From the NCBI RefSeq assembly GCF_019578655.1, contig NC_063257.1, forward strand, positions 12,958,001-13,022,000: 64,000 bases of DNA, in the 5' to 3' direction. Shown here one piece after another: positions 12,401-24,018 of the stretch (the stretch's first letter is position 1; the number at the start of each line of letters is the position of its first letter). A program made the translations under genes and the position numbers. The stretch is from Ricinus communis (Eukaryota > Streptophyta > Magnoliopsida > Malpighiales > Euphorbiaceae). The notes beneath the pieces were generated by a model. It did no database searches. It was not told where the DNA came from and was given only the letters and a program-made list of their open reading frames with translations.

Positions 12401-14464
12401 ATGAAGTTTTTTCCAGCTTCAAGTTTTCGTTTAATTGTCTTGTTCACTCTTTTTTCTCTAGCTATTGCTGACCTGAACTCTGATAAGCAGGCTCTTCTCA
12501 ACTTTTCGGCCGCTATACCCCACTATCGGCTCCTTAACTGGAACCCTGCTTCTTCAATCTGCAAGTCTTGGGTTGGGGTTACTTGCAATCCAAATCAGAC
12601 TCGTGTGCTTGAACTCCGACTCCCTGGGGTGGGGTTTATTGGTCAAATCCCAGCCAATACACTTGGTAAACTTGATGCCCTTAGGGTTCTCAGCCTCCGA
12701 TCCAATCTACTTTATGGCAACCTTCCTTCTGATGTTACATCTCTTCCATCACTCCGAAACCTCTACCTCCAACATAACAACTTCTCTAGCACAATTCCTA
12801 CTTCTTTCTCCTCACAACTCAATGTACTGGATCTCTCATTTAATTCTTTCTCTGGCAGCATTCCTCAAACCATAGCTAATTTGACACAACTAACTGGTTT
12901 GAGCCTCCAGAACAACACCCTCTCTGGAGCCATTCCTGACCTCAACCAAAGTAGGCTTAGACATTTGAATTTAAGTTACAACCATCTTAATGGCTCCGTC
13001 CCATTCTCCCTTCAAAAGTTTCCAAATTCATCCTTCACCGGAAACTCTCTCTTATGTGGACTGCCTCTTAATCCTTGCTCCCCCATCCTTTCTCCGCCTT
13101 CTCCCTCTCCTGCTTCCTCTCCTCCACCAGAAATGCCTCATAAGAAAGGTTCAAAAGCAAAGCTGACGTTGGGAGCCATAATTGCCATTGCAGTAGGAGG
13201 ATTTGCAGTGCTCTTTCTTATAGTTGTAATTATCTTGTGCTGCTGTTTGAAGAAGAAAGATAATGGAGGCAGTAGCGTGTTGAAAGGGAAGGCTGTTAGT
13301 AGTGGGAGGGGTGAAAAGCCCAAAGAGGAGTTTGGAAGTGGGGTGCAAGAACCTGAGAAAAACAAGCTGGTGTTCTTTGAGGGTTGCTCATATAATTTTG
13401 ATCTTGAGGATTTATTAAGGGCTTCTGCTGAAGTGTTAGGAAAGGGTAGTTATGGCACAGCCTATAAGGCTGTCTTGGAGGAATCAACGACAGTTGTAGT
13501 GAAAAGATTGAAGGAGGTAGTGGTGGGGAAGAGGGAGTTTGAACAGCAGATGGAGATTGTTGGAAGGGTTGGGCAGCACCAAAATGTTGTACCACTCCGT
13601 GCTTATTATTACTCGAAGGATGAGAAGCTTCTAGTGTATGACTATATCCAAGGAGGCAGCTTATCTACACTTCTGCATGGTATGCCTATAAGCCTTGGTA
13701 ACAAGTTGCCTTACAAACTAATGACTAATGATTTCACTCAATGAATAGAGGATATTTTATTTGCAGCACCTTCTATCTGCCTGTTGGTTGCTATATTTGC
13801 TAGCATTCTAAATTTGTTATCTACTTTGATGACAGGAAATAGGCAAGCAGGAAGAACTCCACTAGATTGGGACAACAGAGTAAAAATTGCTCTTGGAACT
13901 GCACGTGGCATTGCCCACCTTCATTCTGCAGGTGGTCCAAAATTTACTCATGGAAACATCAAGTCCTCAAATGTCCTCCTGAACCAAGATCATGACGGGT
14001 GCATCTCTGATTTTGGCCTTACCCCTCTAATGAATGTTCCTGCAACTCCATCTCGGAGTGCAGGCTATCGAGCTCCTGAAGTGATCGAAACCCGTAAGCA
14101 CACCCATAAATCAGATGTCTACAGCTTTGGTGTCCTCTTGCTTGAGATGCTGACAGGTAAAGCTCCACTTCAATCTCCATCACGGGATGACATGGTTGAT
14201 CTGCCTCGATGGGTCCAATCAGTTGTAAGGGAGGAGTGGACAGCTGAAGTTTTTGATGTTGAGCTGATGAGATACCAAAATATTGAAGAAGAAATGGTCC
14301 AGATGCTGCAAATTGGGATGGCCTGTGTAGCGAAGGTGCCAGACATGCGACCGAACATGGATGAAGTTGTTCGGATGATTGAAGAAATACGGCAATCTGA
14401 CTCAGAGAACCGGCCATCTTCCGAAGAGAACAAATCTAAGGACTCAAATGTCCAGACTCCATGA
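12401..14464 (+). CDS. Leucine-rich repeat receptor-like (pseudo)kinase, At5g58300 type
   Basis: Two coding exons, 12401-13679 and 13836-14464, with a phase-1 GT-AG intron (13680-13835). They join to an unbroken protein of about 635 residues, the usual size for this family. Order: signal peptide (about 1-23), LRR N-terminal cap (26-62) with WVGVTC, about five LRRs (70-205) with LxLxxNxFSGxIP cores, a Ser/Pro-rich hinge (229-245), a transmembrane helix (about 257-283), a basic juxtamembrane segment, and a kinase domain from about 345. The glycine loop [12 protein letters not shown] (348-359) and Lys368 are present. The catalytic HRD is replaced by HGN (465-467), while DFG is kept (485-487). 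Family knowledge therefore predicts a plasma-membrane receptor with weak or no catalysis that may act as a signalling partner. The start is chosen at 12401 because the signal peptide begins there and the frame upstream runs back through the leader acceptor. Confidence 0.93.
13680..13835 (+). other. Intron of the receptor-like kinase gene
   Basis: GTATGC donor and tgacag acceptor. Removing it joins LLHG to [11 protein letters not shown], the conserved kinase-domain sequence at this position. Without splicing the frame ends at a TGA at 13742. Confidence 0.9.
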
Positions 14465-15287
14465 TTGGCCAAAAGTCATTGCATGATTTCGAGATCTCAA
14501 TTGAACATTCCCAATGTGCATATGCCTTGTAAGGTTTTCCAAAGTATTGTTCAAAACCTTACGTGCATGTGCAGCTTCATAGTGTGAATTTGTCCAAAAT
14601 TTTTCTCAGTTCATTTTTTTTTTTTTTCAGATTTGTAGTCTTGATTTTTTTGTTCTCTTTTAAATTTCAATTAGGTGGGTTTCTCTTGATCTATTGTAAT
14701 ATTTAATTCAACATTGTGAATGAATTGCTGACCTTGAATCAATAACTTCTCACAACTTCCTCCCTCTTTATTTGGCTTGTGGGGTGCTTGTTGCCCATGA
14801 ATGGTTGGACTATAATATACAAACCTAAAAGCAGAGCTTGTAAAAAGAGAATGCTAAAATTAAAAGGATATATATGGTGATTATGGCTTATGCCCAGCTT
14901 TCTTATTTTTTCTTTTTCTATCAAATTTGTCATCTCTGATATTGTTCAGAAAATATAAAGATTGTGCAATTTCAGTTGTGAAATTCTATAACAAAGTTTT
15001 TCAGAAACCATTTTTACAAGAAGAAAAAAGGAAAAAATTACAGGAGGCAGCTGAAATTATAGAAATAGCACCTCAACAGAATTAGCTGAAGTTGTCTTAA
15101 CAATAAAAAAATCTAATGCTGCTCTAATTTTGCTTTAATCTACCTCCATAATTCAAGGCAAATGTAGGGTGATCCTGCTCCTGATAATATGCCAGGAAAA
15201 GAAGGCATGCTGTCCCGTCTCCAACTCGGAAAATTTATCAAACATTTATTCTAACATACATTTTGGTCTTCCTTCAGCCTTGGAAGG
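14465..15287. other. 3' UTR of the kinase gene and promoter region of the next gene
   Basis: A T-rich stretch after the stop (14600-14720) fits a plant 3' UTR and poly(A) region. 14740-15287 separates two genes on the same strand and must hold the promoter of the LEA-2 gene. No clear TATA box was picked out. Confidence 0.5.
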
Positions 15288-15473
15288 ATGACCTCCAGCA
15301 ATGGTGGATTCTACGTACCATCTATTTCCTCCATTGCAAAACCCTCTTCCTCCTCCCCCTCCTCCACCTTATCTGTCCTCCTCTGTTTCCAACGGTTTAA
15401 CCTCGCAAAGGTCAATACGTTCGGTTGCTTTGTCACTCCCTTCGGTGACAGAAGAATCCGAGCAAGAACTTGA
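15288..15473 (+). promoter_or_regulatory. Upstream ORF overlapping the LEA-2 start codon
   Basis: An ATG at 15288 lies 13 bases before the main start, in another frame. It opens a 61-codon frame that runs well into the main coding region. Because it overlaps rather than ends before the main ATG, ribosomes that start there cannot easily reinitiate at 15301, so it could lower output if the transcript begins upstream of it. Its product is serine-rich and resembles no family I know. Confidence 0.45.
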
Positions 15474-16164
15474 AGGACAAAGAGAAAACCAACATGAAGA
15501 CATAGAAAACGAAGAAGAAGCAAAGCTAAAAGAAGAGGAAGAGGAAGAAGAAGAAGAAGATGAAGAAGAAGGACGACATCGTCCGCGTTGTTCCCTATGC
15601 TGTGCATGGATGTTCTTCGGATCACTCGCTGCTGTTCTCATTGTCCTGATAATTATCCTAATATTCGTTGTCACACTTCGATCAGCATTGCCTGAATTTT
15701 ATGTTCTGAGGATGGATTTTCCTAAGCTACATTTGGCAAGCGAAAATAATGAACTCTTCTTGGATGCGGATGTTCACATAAGAATCCAAGCACTGAACAT
15801 TAACGAAGAGGTCGAACTCGAGTACAGCGAGCTAAAGGTTCAGGTATCATCGGAGGATATTCCACTAGGAGAGACTAAGATACCAGGGTTTTCCCAGAAC
15901 CCAAAAGATAAAACAGTTCTGAGAATGAGAACTCGGGTTTGGAATTCTCCTGCTAATGAAGATGATGCCAAGGCATTAAAAGAAAATGCAGAGAATCGTC
16001 AGACAGTTGTTGATATTCTTTTGAACGGTAACATTGGCTTCCATGTTGGAGTAGTTAAGTTGAATTGGGTGCCTGCTCTTATAGCATGCCAGAAAATCAA
16101 GCAAGCTGAAGTTGATTTTGCCCAGAAACCCAAGTGCAACGTTAAAATCTTTGGTTTCAGGTAA
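15301..16164 (+). CDS. LEA-2 domain (NDR1/HIN1-like) single-pass membrane protein
   Basis: A single exon gives 287 residues. The N-terminal half is low complexity: a proline run (about 14-23) and a long acidic Glu stretch (about 58-90). A Cys-containing basic anchor (RPRCSLCCAW, 95-103) leads into one hydrophobic helix (about 104-126). The C-terminal 160 residues have the beta-rich LEA-2 pattern seen in NHL proteins, which sit in the plasma membrane and often act in defence or stress. No enzyme motif is seen. The start is the ATG at 15301 (G at +4, purine at -3). The frame ends at a TAA that is also part of a donor-like GTAATT, so splicing to a second exon near 16778 is possible and would change only the last few residues. 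Exact physiological role unknown. Confidence 0.85.
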   Translation: MVDSTYHLFPPLQNPLPPPPPPPYLSSSVSNGLTSQRSIRSVALSLPSVTEESEQELEGQRENQHEDIENEEEAKLKEEEEEEEEEDEEEGRHRPRCSLCCAWMFFGSLAAVLIVLIIILIFVVTLRSALPEFYVLRMDFPKLHLASENNELFLDADVHIRIQALNINEEVELEYSELKVQVSSEDIPLGETKIPGFSQNPKDKTVLRMRTRVWNSPANEDDAKALKENAENRQTVVDILLNGNIGFHVGVVKLNWVPALIACQKIKQAEVDFAQKPKCNVKIFGFR

Positions 16165-17494
16165 TTTACTTTCTCTGTTGCATTGCATGCATCCCATCTC
16201 TCCTATCCATTACTCAATCAGCTATGTTTCAGAATAATTATATCAATTGCCACTTAATTTTCCACTTAGTTTCTAAAAGAGAGGCTACATTGTTAGAAGG
16301 TCATTGCCCTCTCAGACCTACTAGTTGCAGCCATAATTTAGGTCCTTAACGAACGCAATCGATCATTTGAATAAGATAGTTTTGATGTCATCTATATAAA
16401 TGCAATAATTAATAGATAATATTATATTATTATTATATAATTATTATTTTTTTATGAATGATGTTTCTGATTGAGATAGGATGTGGTACCAAGTTTTTTT
16501 GGAGTGATTTTCCAAATTATTGACAAGGCAATGGAGTATGTAACAAGATAATTATAATTAAATTATGTTTCGTTACTCAAGCGCGTGTAAATGAGATAGT
16601 AAAAATTTCTTCTAATTGAATTAAGGTCTTAAGTTTAAACTTTAAGTATATAGCAGCGTTAAAATTCTTGAAGTAGTACTCTGCCACCTATAAAGATACT
16701 GCCGGATACGCTCTAAATTAATTCTACATACATGTATACTGAAAAGAATCATGTTGGTGTTTGGTGTTATTATGCAGGGCGCAATGATGGAACATTTTTG
16801 AGTTGGAAGTGGCAGTGGAGTGCTAGCATCAAAGATTACATATATTAGGTTAGTCAACAGAAATTATTTATTCTTCAGGAACATGTTAGAAATTATTACA
16901 AGTTAGAACTTTCATCCATTTGGAAGGAATTATGTGATTGGTTTTTCTCTTTTTCTTCAAAAATAAAACAAAAAGAAAAAAAGAAAATAAATGGATAACT
17001 GAGTTTGGATCGTCCAAATAACTCATTCAGACTTCATTGGTTAATTGACTCCATTTTTTTTGCCCGTTAGGAAAAGTGATACTAGCATCAACCTGAAGAG
17101 ATTCCGAGCACTAGGTTTTAAGTTCTTGCAAGTGTAGTCTTGGTTTTGCAAATAACCTTGGGGTTCGATTACACGATTAGTGGGTCTTACGACCAATAGA
17201 TGGATTTACTGTTCTGTAAGAATTTTTTTTTTAAATAGATTCTTTCTATCTCGTTATCAGATCCATTTAATAAAAATGAGTCACATCTATTAAAAGTATT
17301 ATACTACTTAAGATAATTAATTCTATAATATAAATATATATATGTAATTAAAAAATATCTAAAATCAATTACTTCTAAATGATGTGGCAACTTTAATTGA
17401 TATGGCTCATTTTCATTGGATGCATTTATAAATGACGTAATAATTAAAGTATATTTAAGAATTTTTCATATGATATATGATATGCCAAATAAAT
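16165..17494. other. Intergenic DNA
   Basis: AT-rich, with no conserved reading frame. It holds the possible tiny second exon of the LEA-2 gene (16778-16787) and a SINE-like stretch listed separately. Confidence 0.55.
17060..17235 (+). repeat. SINE-like sequence (weak)
   Basis: GGTTCGATTAC near 17162 resembles a pol III B box, and the nearby words (agcaccta- and tactgttctg-like) resemble plant tRNA-derived SINEs. No clean A box, poly-T tail or target duplication was identified. Confidence 0.25.
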
Positions 17495-18120
17495 ATACTT
17501 TTAATATACTTTGATAATACTTTTTGTATACTTGAAATAAATTTGGCATAAATTATGTACTTATAATATATTTAAAATATATTATATGTTGTTTAACTAT
17601 GAAATTTAAAATTTTTTTATCCCGGTACGAGAATGCTCGTTTAATCAAAGTTTATATACCTTATTTTTTTTTTCTAATGGCTAATATGATGAAGAAAATA
17701 GGTAATGTATCCATATTTATATAGAGAAAAATACAAAAAATGATTAAAAATTTGAACAAAAAATAGGTTTGAATCAAAATATCATATACATGAAATAAAC
17801 TCATTCTATATTTAATATACTTTGATGATACCTTTTGTATAATCAAAATAAATTTATATATTTATTATATACTCATTATATACTATATATTGTTTAACTA
17901 TGAAATTTGAAAAATTATTGTCCTTCGGTACGAGAATGCTCATTTAATTAAAGTTTACATAACTTATATTTTTTTCAATGTCCCATGTGATGTGATGAAG
18001 AAAATAGGTATTGTATCCATATTTATATAGAAAATATAAAAAGATAATTTAAAATTTGAATGAAAATTAGATTTGAATCAAAATATCATATACCTAAAAT
18101 AAACTCATTATATATTTAAT
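17495..18120. repeat. Two-copy tandem repeat, unit about 303 bp
   Basis: The word cggtacgagaatgct occurs at 17623 and again at 17926. Around both lie matching blocks in the same order: an aatatactttgat block, gtttaactatgaaattt, the cggtacgag block, gatgaagaaaataggta with tgtatccatatttatatag, and gaatcaaaatatcatata. The copies run at about 17495-17800 and 17805-18120, with scattered substitutions and small indels. No coding capacity. Confidence 0.85.
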
Positions 18121-19708
18121 ATGTATTGTTTATGAGTCATTCTAATGCACTATAGGTGTACGGTACCATATAAACCTATAAATATTGATTTTATTTTAAT
18201 TTTAATAATTTATTAATATAATTAAATACTAGATTAGTTAATTATATATAGTACTTAATATTGATCAATTAAATATATTATTTTTATTTATTAAAATTAT
18301 TTATCTATTTTTAGAATTTAATTAGTGGTACTTGACAATTATAAGATTCAAATATAAAATTTGACTCATATAAATAATTAAGAATTTATATATAAATTCA
18401 TTAACAATCTATATTAGTAGAAGAACACAAAATATAAATAAATTATTTAAAATAATATTAGTTAATAATTATAATTAAAAAATAGACTTATAATGGTAGA
18501 ATGCCACAATAGTACTCTAACAAAACCGGTTGTTTATTGTATTTTTTAAATCTTTTAATTTCGTTTTTAGTTAATAATCTATTTCCAAAATTTAAAAAAT
18601 TCATAAAATGTGTTAACTTTATTTTGATAATATCATCCACTTTAGAACAATAGATAATTAAATGACATGTTGAAAACGAAAGTAGATAATTAAATCTTGA
18701 TACCAATTGATAACATTCCTCATTTCTAGTTCAATTAAGAAAAACAAGTTCATTCAAAGTTAGTTCACTCTCTGTATCATTGGAAGCACGCCTCAGATAT
18801 GGTCTCACTGGTGCGTATAAACTTGACTTGGCCACCCCAGCAATATCTATGAAGTTAAAAAGAAACTGTAAGTTTTACACTTTATTAATATTCAAAACTA
18901 TTAAGAAAATATAAAGCAAATGAGCTTAAATCTATCAATTTTTAATTATTTTTACAACATAATAATTAAACTTGCTATACAAATTCAACTTTAAATAATT
19001 AGCATCTTTTGATAATTATAAAAAATAGCATCTACAATCCTATGGATACCATAATCTATATTTGCTTAATATCGTTAAAAGACAATTGCTTTTCTTTCTC
19101 TCCATAGAAAATAAATAGTAGTAATGATGTCCAATCTTCTGATACAACAAATATTAATTTTGTACTCACCGGAATGACATCATCACCTCTTTGATTCTTA
19201 ACGACCACCACTCTCCTACCTCCACCACCTTCAGAAATTTATGTCTTTAGACATTTTTATCTTTTTGAAAAATCTTAGACGATGTCCTCTATGGTGGCAG
19301 CTCCTGCTATCGCCACCATTGGAACGACTTCGCATTCACCACCACAGCAACCATTATCACAGCCATCAGCATCACCACAAGTGCTATCAGGAAGACAAGA
19401 AGAGTAAAAAATAGAAAATCAAAGAACTAGACAATGAGATAGAAATGAAAAATAAAATAGAAAAATAGAGAAGCTAAAAAGTAGAAGAAAGTAGAATAAT
19501 TCCGTGAAAAGCATAATAGTCAGTGTGTTGGTTTTTACCGTAATTTTATGAGTTATGTTAGTTAGTTTAATATTTTAGGCATTTGTGTAGAACACCTTTT
19601 AATTTTTACGTGAGCCATAGCCCTTTATTAAAGACTAGGGGTTCTTTGATCTAAAAGTATATAAAGAGTAGCACTTTTAGTTCTTTGTGGATGAATGAGG
19701 GATTTTAC

Positions 19709-19741
<33 letters not shown>

Positions 19742-19969
19742 GAGTAAACAAACTAATATGATTCAAAGTCTTTTTTTTTGGAGGAAATATGATTCGAAGT
19801 TAATAAATTTAATTTTCAATAATATATGATCTAAAAAAAAGCTAAATCGTATATGAAAACTTCATTCTAGTTATATTTCAATTCTTAATTTAAAATAACT
19901 ATATTAGTTGGATGCTATTTTTTTAATCAATAAAAGTATTTATTATTATAAACTTAATAGAACTTTTTT
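18121..19969. other. Intergenic DNA
   Basis: Mostly AT-rich. The stretch at 19180-19407 is GC-richer, with CCACC-type words and a 41-codon ATG frame (19282-19407) encoding a Ser/Pro/Gln-rich peptide. It may be a fragment of a gene exon, but I recognise no family. A TA run sits at 19717-19739. Confidence 0.5.
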
Positions 19970-20994
19970 TGATAAAATACATCTATTGGCACTTCAATTT
20001 CCATGAGAAAACCCATCATCACTCTAAAATTTTAAGTTGAACCTATTGAGCACCTCTACCGGCATAATTAAATATTAATAAATACTTGTGTGCTTGTGGT
20101 GTAGTGTGTAAAATGAGACGTTCATGAGCGAGTGAAAAGAAGTAAAAGAAATAAAAAAGAATTTATGTACACTATTAACAACTTTATTCTCTCTCTATTC
20201 TTAAATCTTCTTCCTTTTTCGACTTCTTCCTCCTTCCTTCTTACTTTTTTTAGTCAGAATTGAAGCAAAACCCCATAATATATATGAACAGAATTGACAA
20301 AATTTAGTATCTTATTTTTGGTAATAAAAGTCTACCATATACAACTGTTGCACCATTTGAAATACAAACTACTGCAAATGAACCTTTACTACATCAACTT
20401 CCATCTTTTCTGTTTTTCTTTTTTTAGAAAACATCAACTTCCATCTTCATATAGATAATATAAATTATGGGTTTGAATTAAGTGTATTGATAATGTAAAA
20501 AAGAGGGTAAAAAACTAACAAAAGGACTAATTAATAACACCCTGCAACAATTGATCATAAAAAATAGAAGATGTTGTTGCTATTGTGAGACTGAAATTCA
20601 CGAAGAAGAAGTTGATGCAGTTGTAATTGCAAGGTGGTGCCATGGAGGGCAACGCATTTACCTTGAGGATTTGTGACCATTAGATTAAAGAAAAAGAAAG
20701 TAAAAAAGCAAAGATGGAAGAGGAGAAGGAACAACATTTTATTTTGCAGATTTTCAAGATAGAGTGATAAGAGACCGAAGAGTAAAGTTGTGCCACGTCA
20801 TTGTTTTCTTTCTGATAAGACAAAAGTTATCAATAGGTTAAAGCACGTGTCATACACGCATGATTTTATCACCTACAAGGGGTTTATTTGTATTCAATTC
20901 TGCAAATCGATGTACCTAATAGGTTTAACTTAAAATTTGGGGTGTCAATAGGTTTTCTCATTCTAATTGAAGTGCCTAAAAATGTGTTGGGCCA
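19970..20994. mobile_element. Long-TIR non-autonomous DNA transposon
   Basis: The left arm (19970-20075) and the reverse complement of the right arm (about 20880-20994) share ggcacttcaatt, atgagaaaacc, aaattttaagtt and aacctatt in the same order. The interior has no transposase frame. T-runs flank both ends, so any target duplication is hidden in poly-T. Confidence 0.8.
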
Positions 20995-21445
20995 TTTTTT
21001 TTTAAATTTCTTATGAGAATATAAGGAGTCCAATTCTCAATATTTATGTATAAAGTACTTGGATAAAAAAATTAGTTCATTAGAACAAGAAATTTCAAAT
21101 TTTGAAAATCTCTCATTTTGAGATTTGTGGATGAGCAAGGAATTTTTATAGATTCATGGATTTTGCAAAATTTCTTTTAATCAAATGATCAATTTTGACA
21201 AAATTTATAAATTTTGCAAATAGCTTAATCGAAAGCCCATAAAACAAAAATTGCTTAAAATAAGTATATTTTTATTTTGTGAAGAAATTTTTACGAGTTT
21301 TTAGGCCTGATAGTTGATAAATATGAATTCGTTGTTGTTAATTTTTACTGGTATTTGAAATAAAAGTTAATACGGAGATGATTTTGAATTTTGTGTTTGA
21401 AATATTGAGTTGTGATTTTCAGAAAAGAAATAAAGTATTTTAAGC
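20995..21445. other. Intergenic spacer between two TIR elements
   Basis: AT-rich, with no gene signal. Confidence 0.5.
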
Positions 21446-21885
21446 AAAAAGTGTTGATCGGCTCTTGAATTATTTATCAAAGTGCAAATAAACTCTTAAA
21501 GCTTTTAAATAGTTCAATTACACCTTTAGAGTTTGAAAAATAAAATTATCATATCCTTGAAGCTAACTCCATTTTTAACTAATGATAACAACATTAATTT
21601 TTATTTACCAAGTGAAGGAGAAATTACAATTTTATGATTTAGTGAGTACTTCCTCATACAAAAAAAAAAGTGAATTCGAAAGAGTTATGCAGTTTCTATT
21701 AGTGCCTAAAATTAACTAGATTTTGCGCCATTACATGGTGAAATAGATAAAGTTAACTTTAAGGATATATTTCTTTTGTTTTTAAACCTTAGTGGTGTAA
21801 TTGAGCTATTGTGAAGTTTAAAAGTTCAATTGTGCTTTAGTCCAATATCCAAAGACTTAATTGTACTTTTCGTCAATACTTTTTA
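21446..21885. mobile_element. Short TIR element (MITE), about 440 bp
   Basis: Arms at 21446-21565 and 21760-21885 are imperfect inverted copies. AAAAAGTGTTGA at the left matches the reverse complement of tcaatacttttt at the right. Inside, agttcaattacacc, tatccttgaagctaac and similar words recur inverted. There is no coding capacity. Confidence 0.8.
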
Positions 21886-23089
21886 AACATAAGAAGAAAA
21901 TCAGTAAAAAATGTCCAAATACAAGAAGTAAATAGTAATTATTCCATAAAATAAATATAATTTAATGATTCTTGTTTCGTTTCTTTAAAGGTGAATAGTG
22001 TTTGTTTTTTTCTTTCTTTTTTTGTTTGGTTGAATGAAAATAAATTTAGTATTGTTCTTTTTTAATTTCTTGAGAATGAACATAAATTTTTATACGATGG
22101 TGACCAAGAATAGAAGGAGAAAGAAGAAAAAAAGAAAAAGATTATGGAATTATATACAAAGAGGGTACCCATGTTAATTAATTATTTATGGCATAAATAC
22201 AGATAAGTGCTTAATTTTTATCTAAAACACAATTAATTATCTAATATTCATATTTTATTTAAGTTCTAAATATTTTTAAAACGGTTCAATTAAACCTAAA
22301 TCTAAGCTAATTAATTTAGATTGGACTAAAAAATATTGCCACTCTTATCAATAGTATAAGAATAAAAGAGAATAGGCATATGAACAATGTTTTCTACAGT
22401 GCCAATTTCAATTTAAAGGGTAATTTTGTACTTTTAATGCACGTATGGCAATATGTAGAACATCAAACGGTATTGATGAATTAGAAGTGTTTTATCCTAT
22501 TGAATATTTAAACAGTTTAAATTTTAACGGGTTTCCATAATATGAATTAAAATTAAAAATAAATGCCTCTATTATGTTACTGCGTAATATTAACCCAAGC
22601 ATCAATTTATGCAATGATACCAGATTGATGATAACTAATTTAGGAAATAAAGTCATTGAAGCTATTATAATCACCGGTTTGCACTGTGACAATTTTTTTT
22701 TTAATACCATGCATTGTTCTTTCTTATACTGAGAATAAGTTTTCGTTTATATTAAAAAGAAGACAGTTTCCAATAAAAGTTTGTTATTACATGACGATAA
22801 ATAAAAGCTTTCCTAAGACATTAAAATGAGTTGGTTTATACTTACACGATCATGTTTTTTGTCATGGGAGTTATATGTTGCATTATCAAGAGCACATAAA
22901 AATCTGCGTATACTAATAAATAATAATAAAGAAGATAATGATACTGAGTTCTGTGACTGTATAAAAAAGATTGTATATACCATGAAATTTTTGATGATTT
23001 GTTGACTAATAATTGAGTTTATATATTTATATTTATATATTTGGTATTCTTTTGTAGATATATTTTGTTAATTGCTGGCTTCCAGAATT
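21886..23089. other. Intergenic DNA upstream of the RPA-like pseudogene
   Basis: AT-rich, with no gene. A stretch near 22722-22775 (beginning TCTTATACTG, then attaaaaagaagaca) loosely resembles plant Helitron 5' ends, but the match is too weak to call. Confidence 0.4.
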
Positions 23090-24018
23090 ATGCCGTACAC
23101 ATTGCTCTCGGAGGTGAACAGTGGATGCAAGAATGTTCGAATGAAAGTTCGCATTGCAAGAATGTGGGAGTTTGTGAATGTTTCGAATCCTGATGATCTA
23201 TTCAGCGTTGAGTTTTTTATGATAGATGAAAAGGTGCTACATTTATATAATGCTAATTAATTTGATTTATGTTCATTCTTTAGCTTTTAATAAGACTGAA
23301 TTTTATGCATGTTTATTTACCATTGTATTCATTACAATTTTTTTATCCGGTCACACAATGTAAGGGACTATACTCAAATAATTTGCTGATCATTTTTTAG
23401 AGTTGCTAAAGGAAGGAAATATATATCATATATTATACCTGCACAATTGAATTACAAAATCAGCAACCATGCATTTCGTATTAGATTGTCGAGGAGCACC
23501 TTTGTGAAATCTATTGAAGATGATTCAGTTATTCCATTCGATCGTTTTGACTTTATTGATTTTGAAGCAGTCAGAGTAAGAATAGAGGATGAGACACTTC
23601 TCACAGGTAATAAAATGTTAAATTTTGAATAATAAATTTAAAATATGTTTAAATACATCCTTCTTTTTTTAGCAGATGTCTTCGAAAAATAATCTCTATT
23701 GGAGATATTGAGGAAACAAATATCATCGGCATGATTGCAAAGCAACGTCGTATTCAGATAAAAAAATTGATGTAATTTCGATTTCAGATAAAATTTCGGT
23801 TTAATCAATTTAACATTGGATTCATTATCATTACGAGTTAACCTATAAATGATGCAGTGATGAAAATTAGATATTACCCATTGGGATAAATGGGAAGTCC
23901 AATTTCTCGAGTATGAAGTTCTTGTAGAAGAATCTAATGGTCCTATTATTGTTGTTTTCTTATCAATGATAATTAAGGAATTTAATGGTTTTTGTATTCT
24001 TTCCAACCTCTATCATGT
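23090..24018 (+). pseudogene. RPA1-like (replication protein A large subunit) pseudogene, 5' half
   Basis: Exon 1 (23090-23233) encodes MPYTLLSEV...RMWEF...LFSVEFFMIDEK, the opening DUF223/OB-fold signature of plant RPA1-like and Helitron-type RPA proteins, and ends at a GT donor. The next exon carries ELLKEGNIYHI (near 23400-23432) and then, after a frame change, NYKISNHAFRIRLSRSTF through VPFDRFDFIDF-like sequence (23447-23630). Another patch (about 23870-24018) reads EEYEVL..EESNGPIIVV-like OB-fold B sequence. Frame breaks near 23384 and 23440 and stops in 23690-23830 show it is dead. The copy is cut at 24018 by the Athila element and resumes at 34872. RPA binds single-stranded DNA in replication and repair; plant Helitrons also carry RPA genes, so this may be transposon cargo. 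Confidence 0.8.
24014..24018. repeat. Left target-site duplication (CATGT)
   Basis: Identical to 34872-34876 immediately after the 3' LTR; five bases is the usual size for Ty3/gypsy integration. Confidence 0.93.

Noticed and set aside
13138..13595. Minus-strand frames opposite the kinase exon
   Set aside because: Shadows of a real coding exon; compositions are the antisense of kinase sequence.
15311..15674. Minus-strand Ser- or Leu-rich frames opposite the LEA-2 gene
   Set aside because: Antisense of the GAA-rich acidic stretch.
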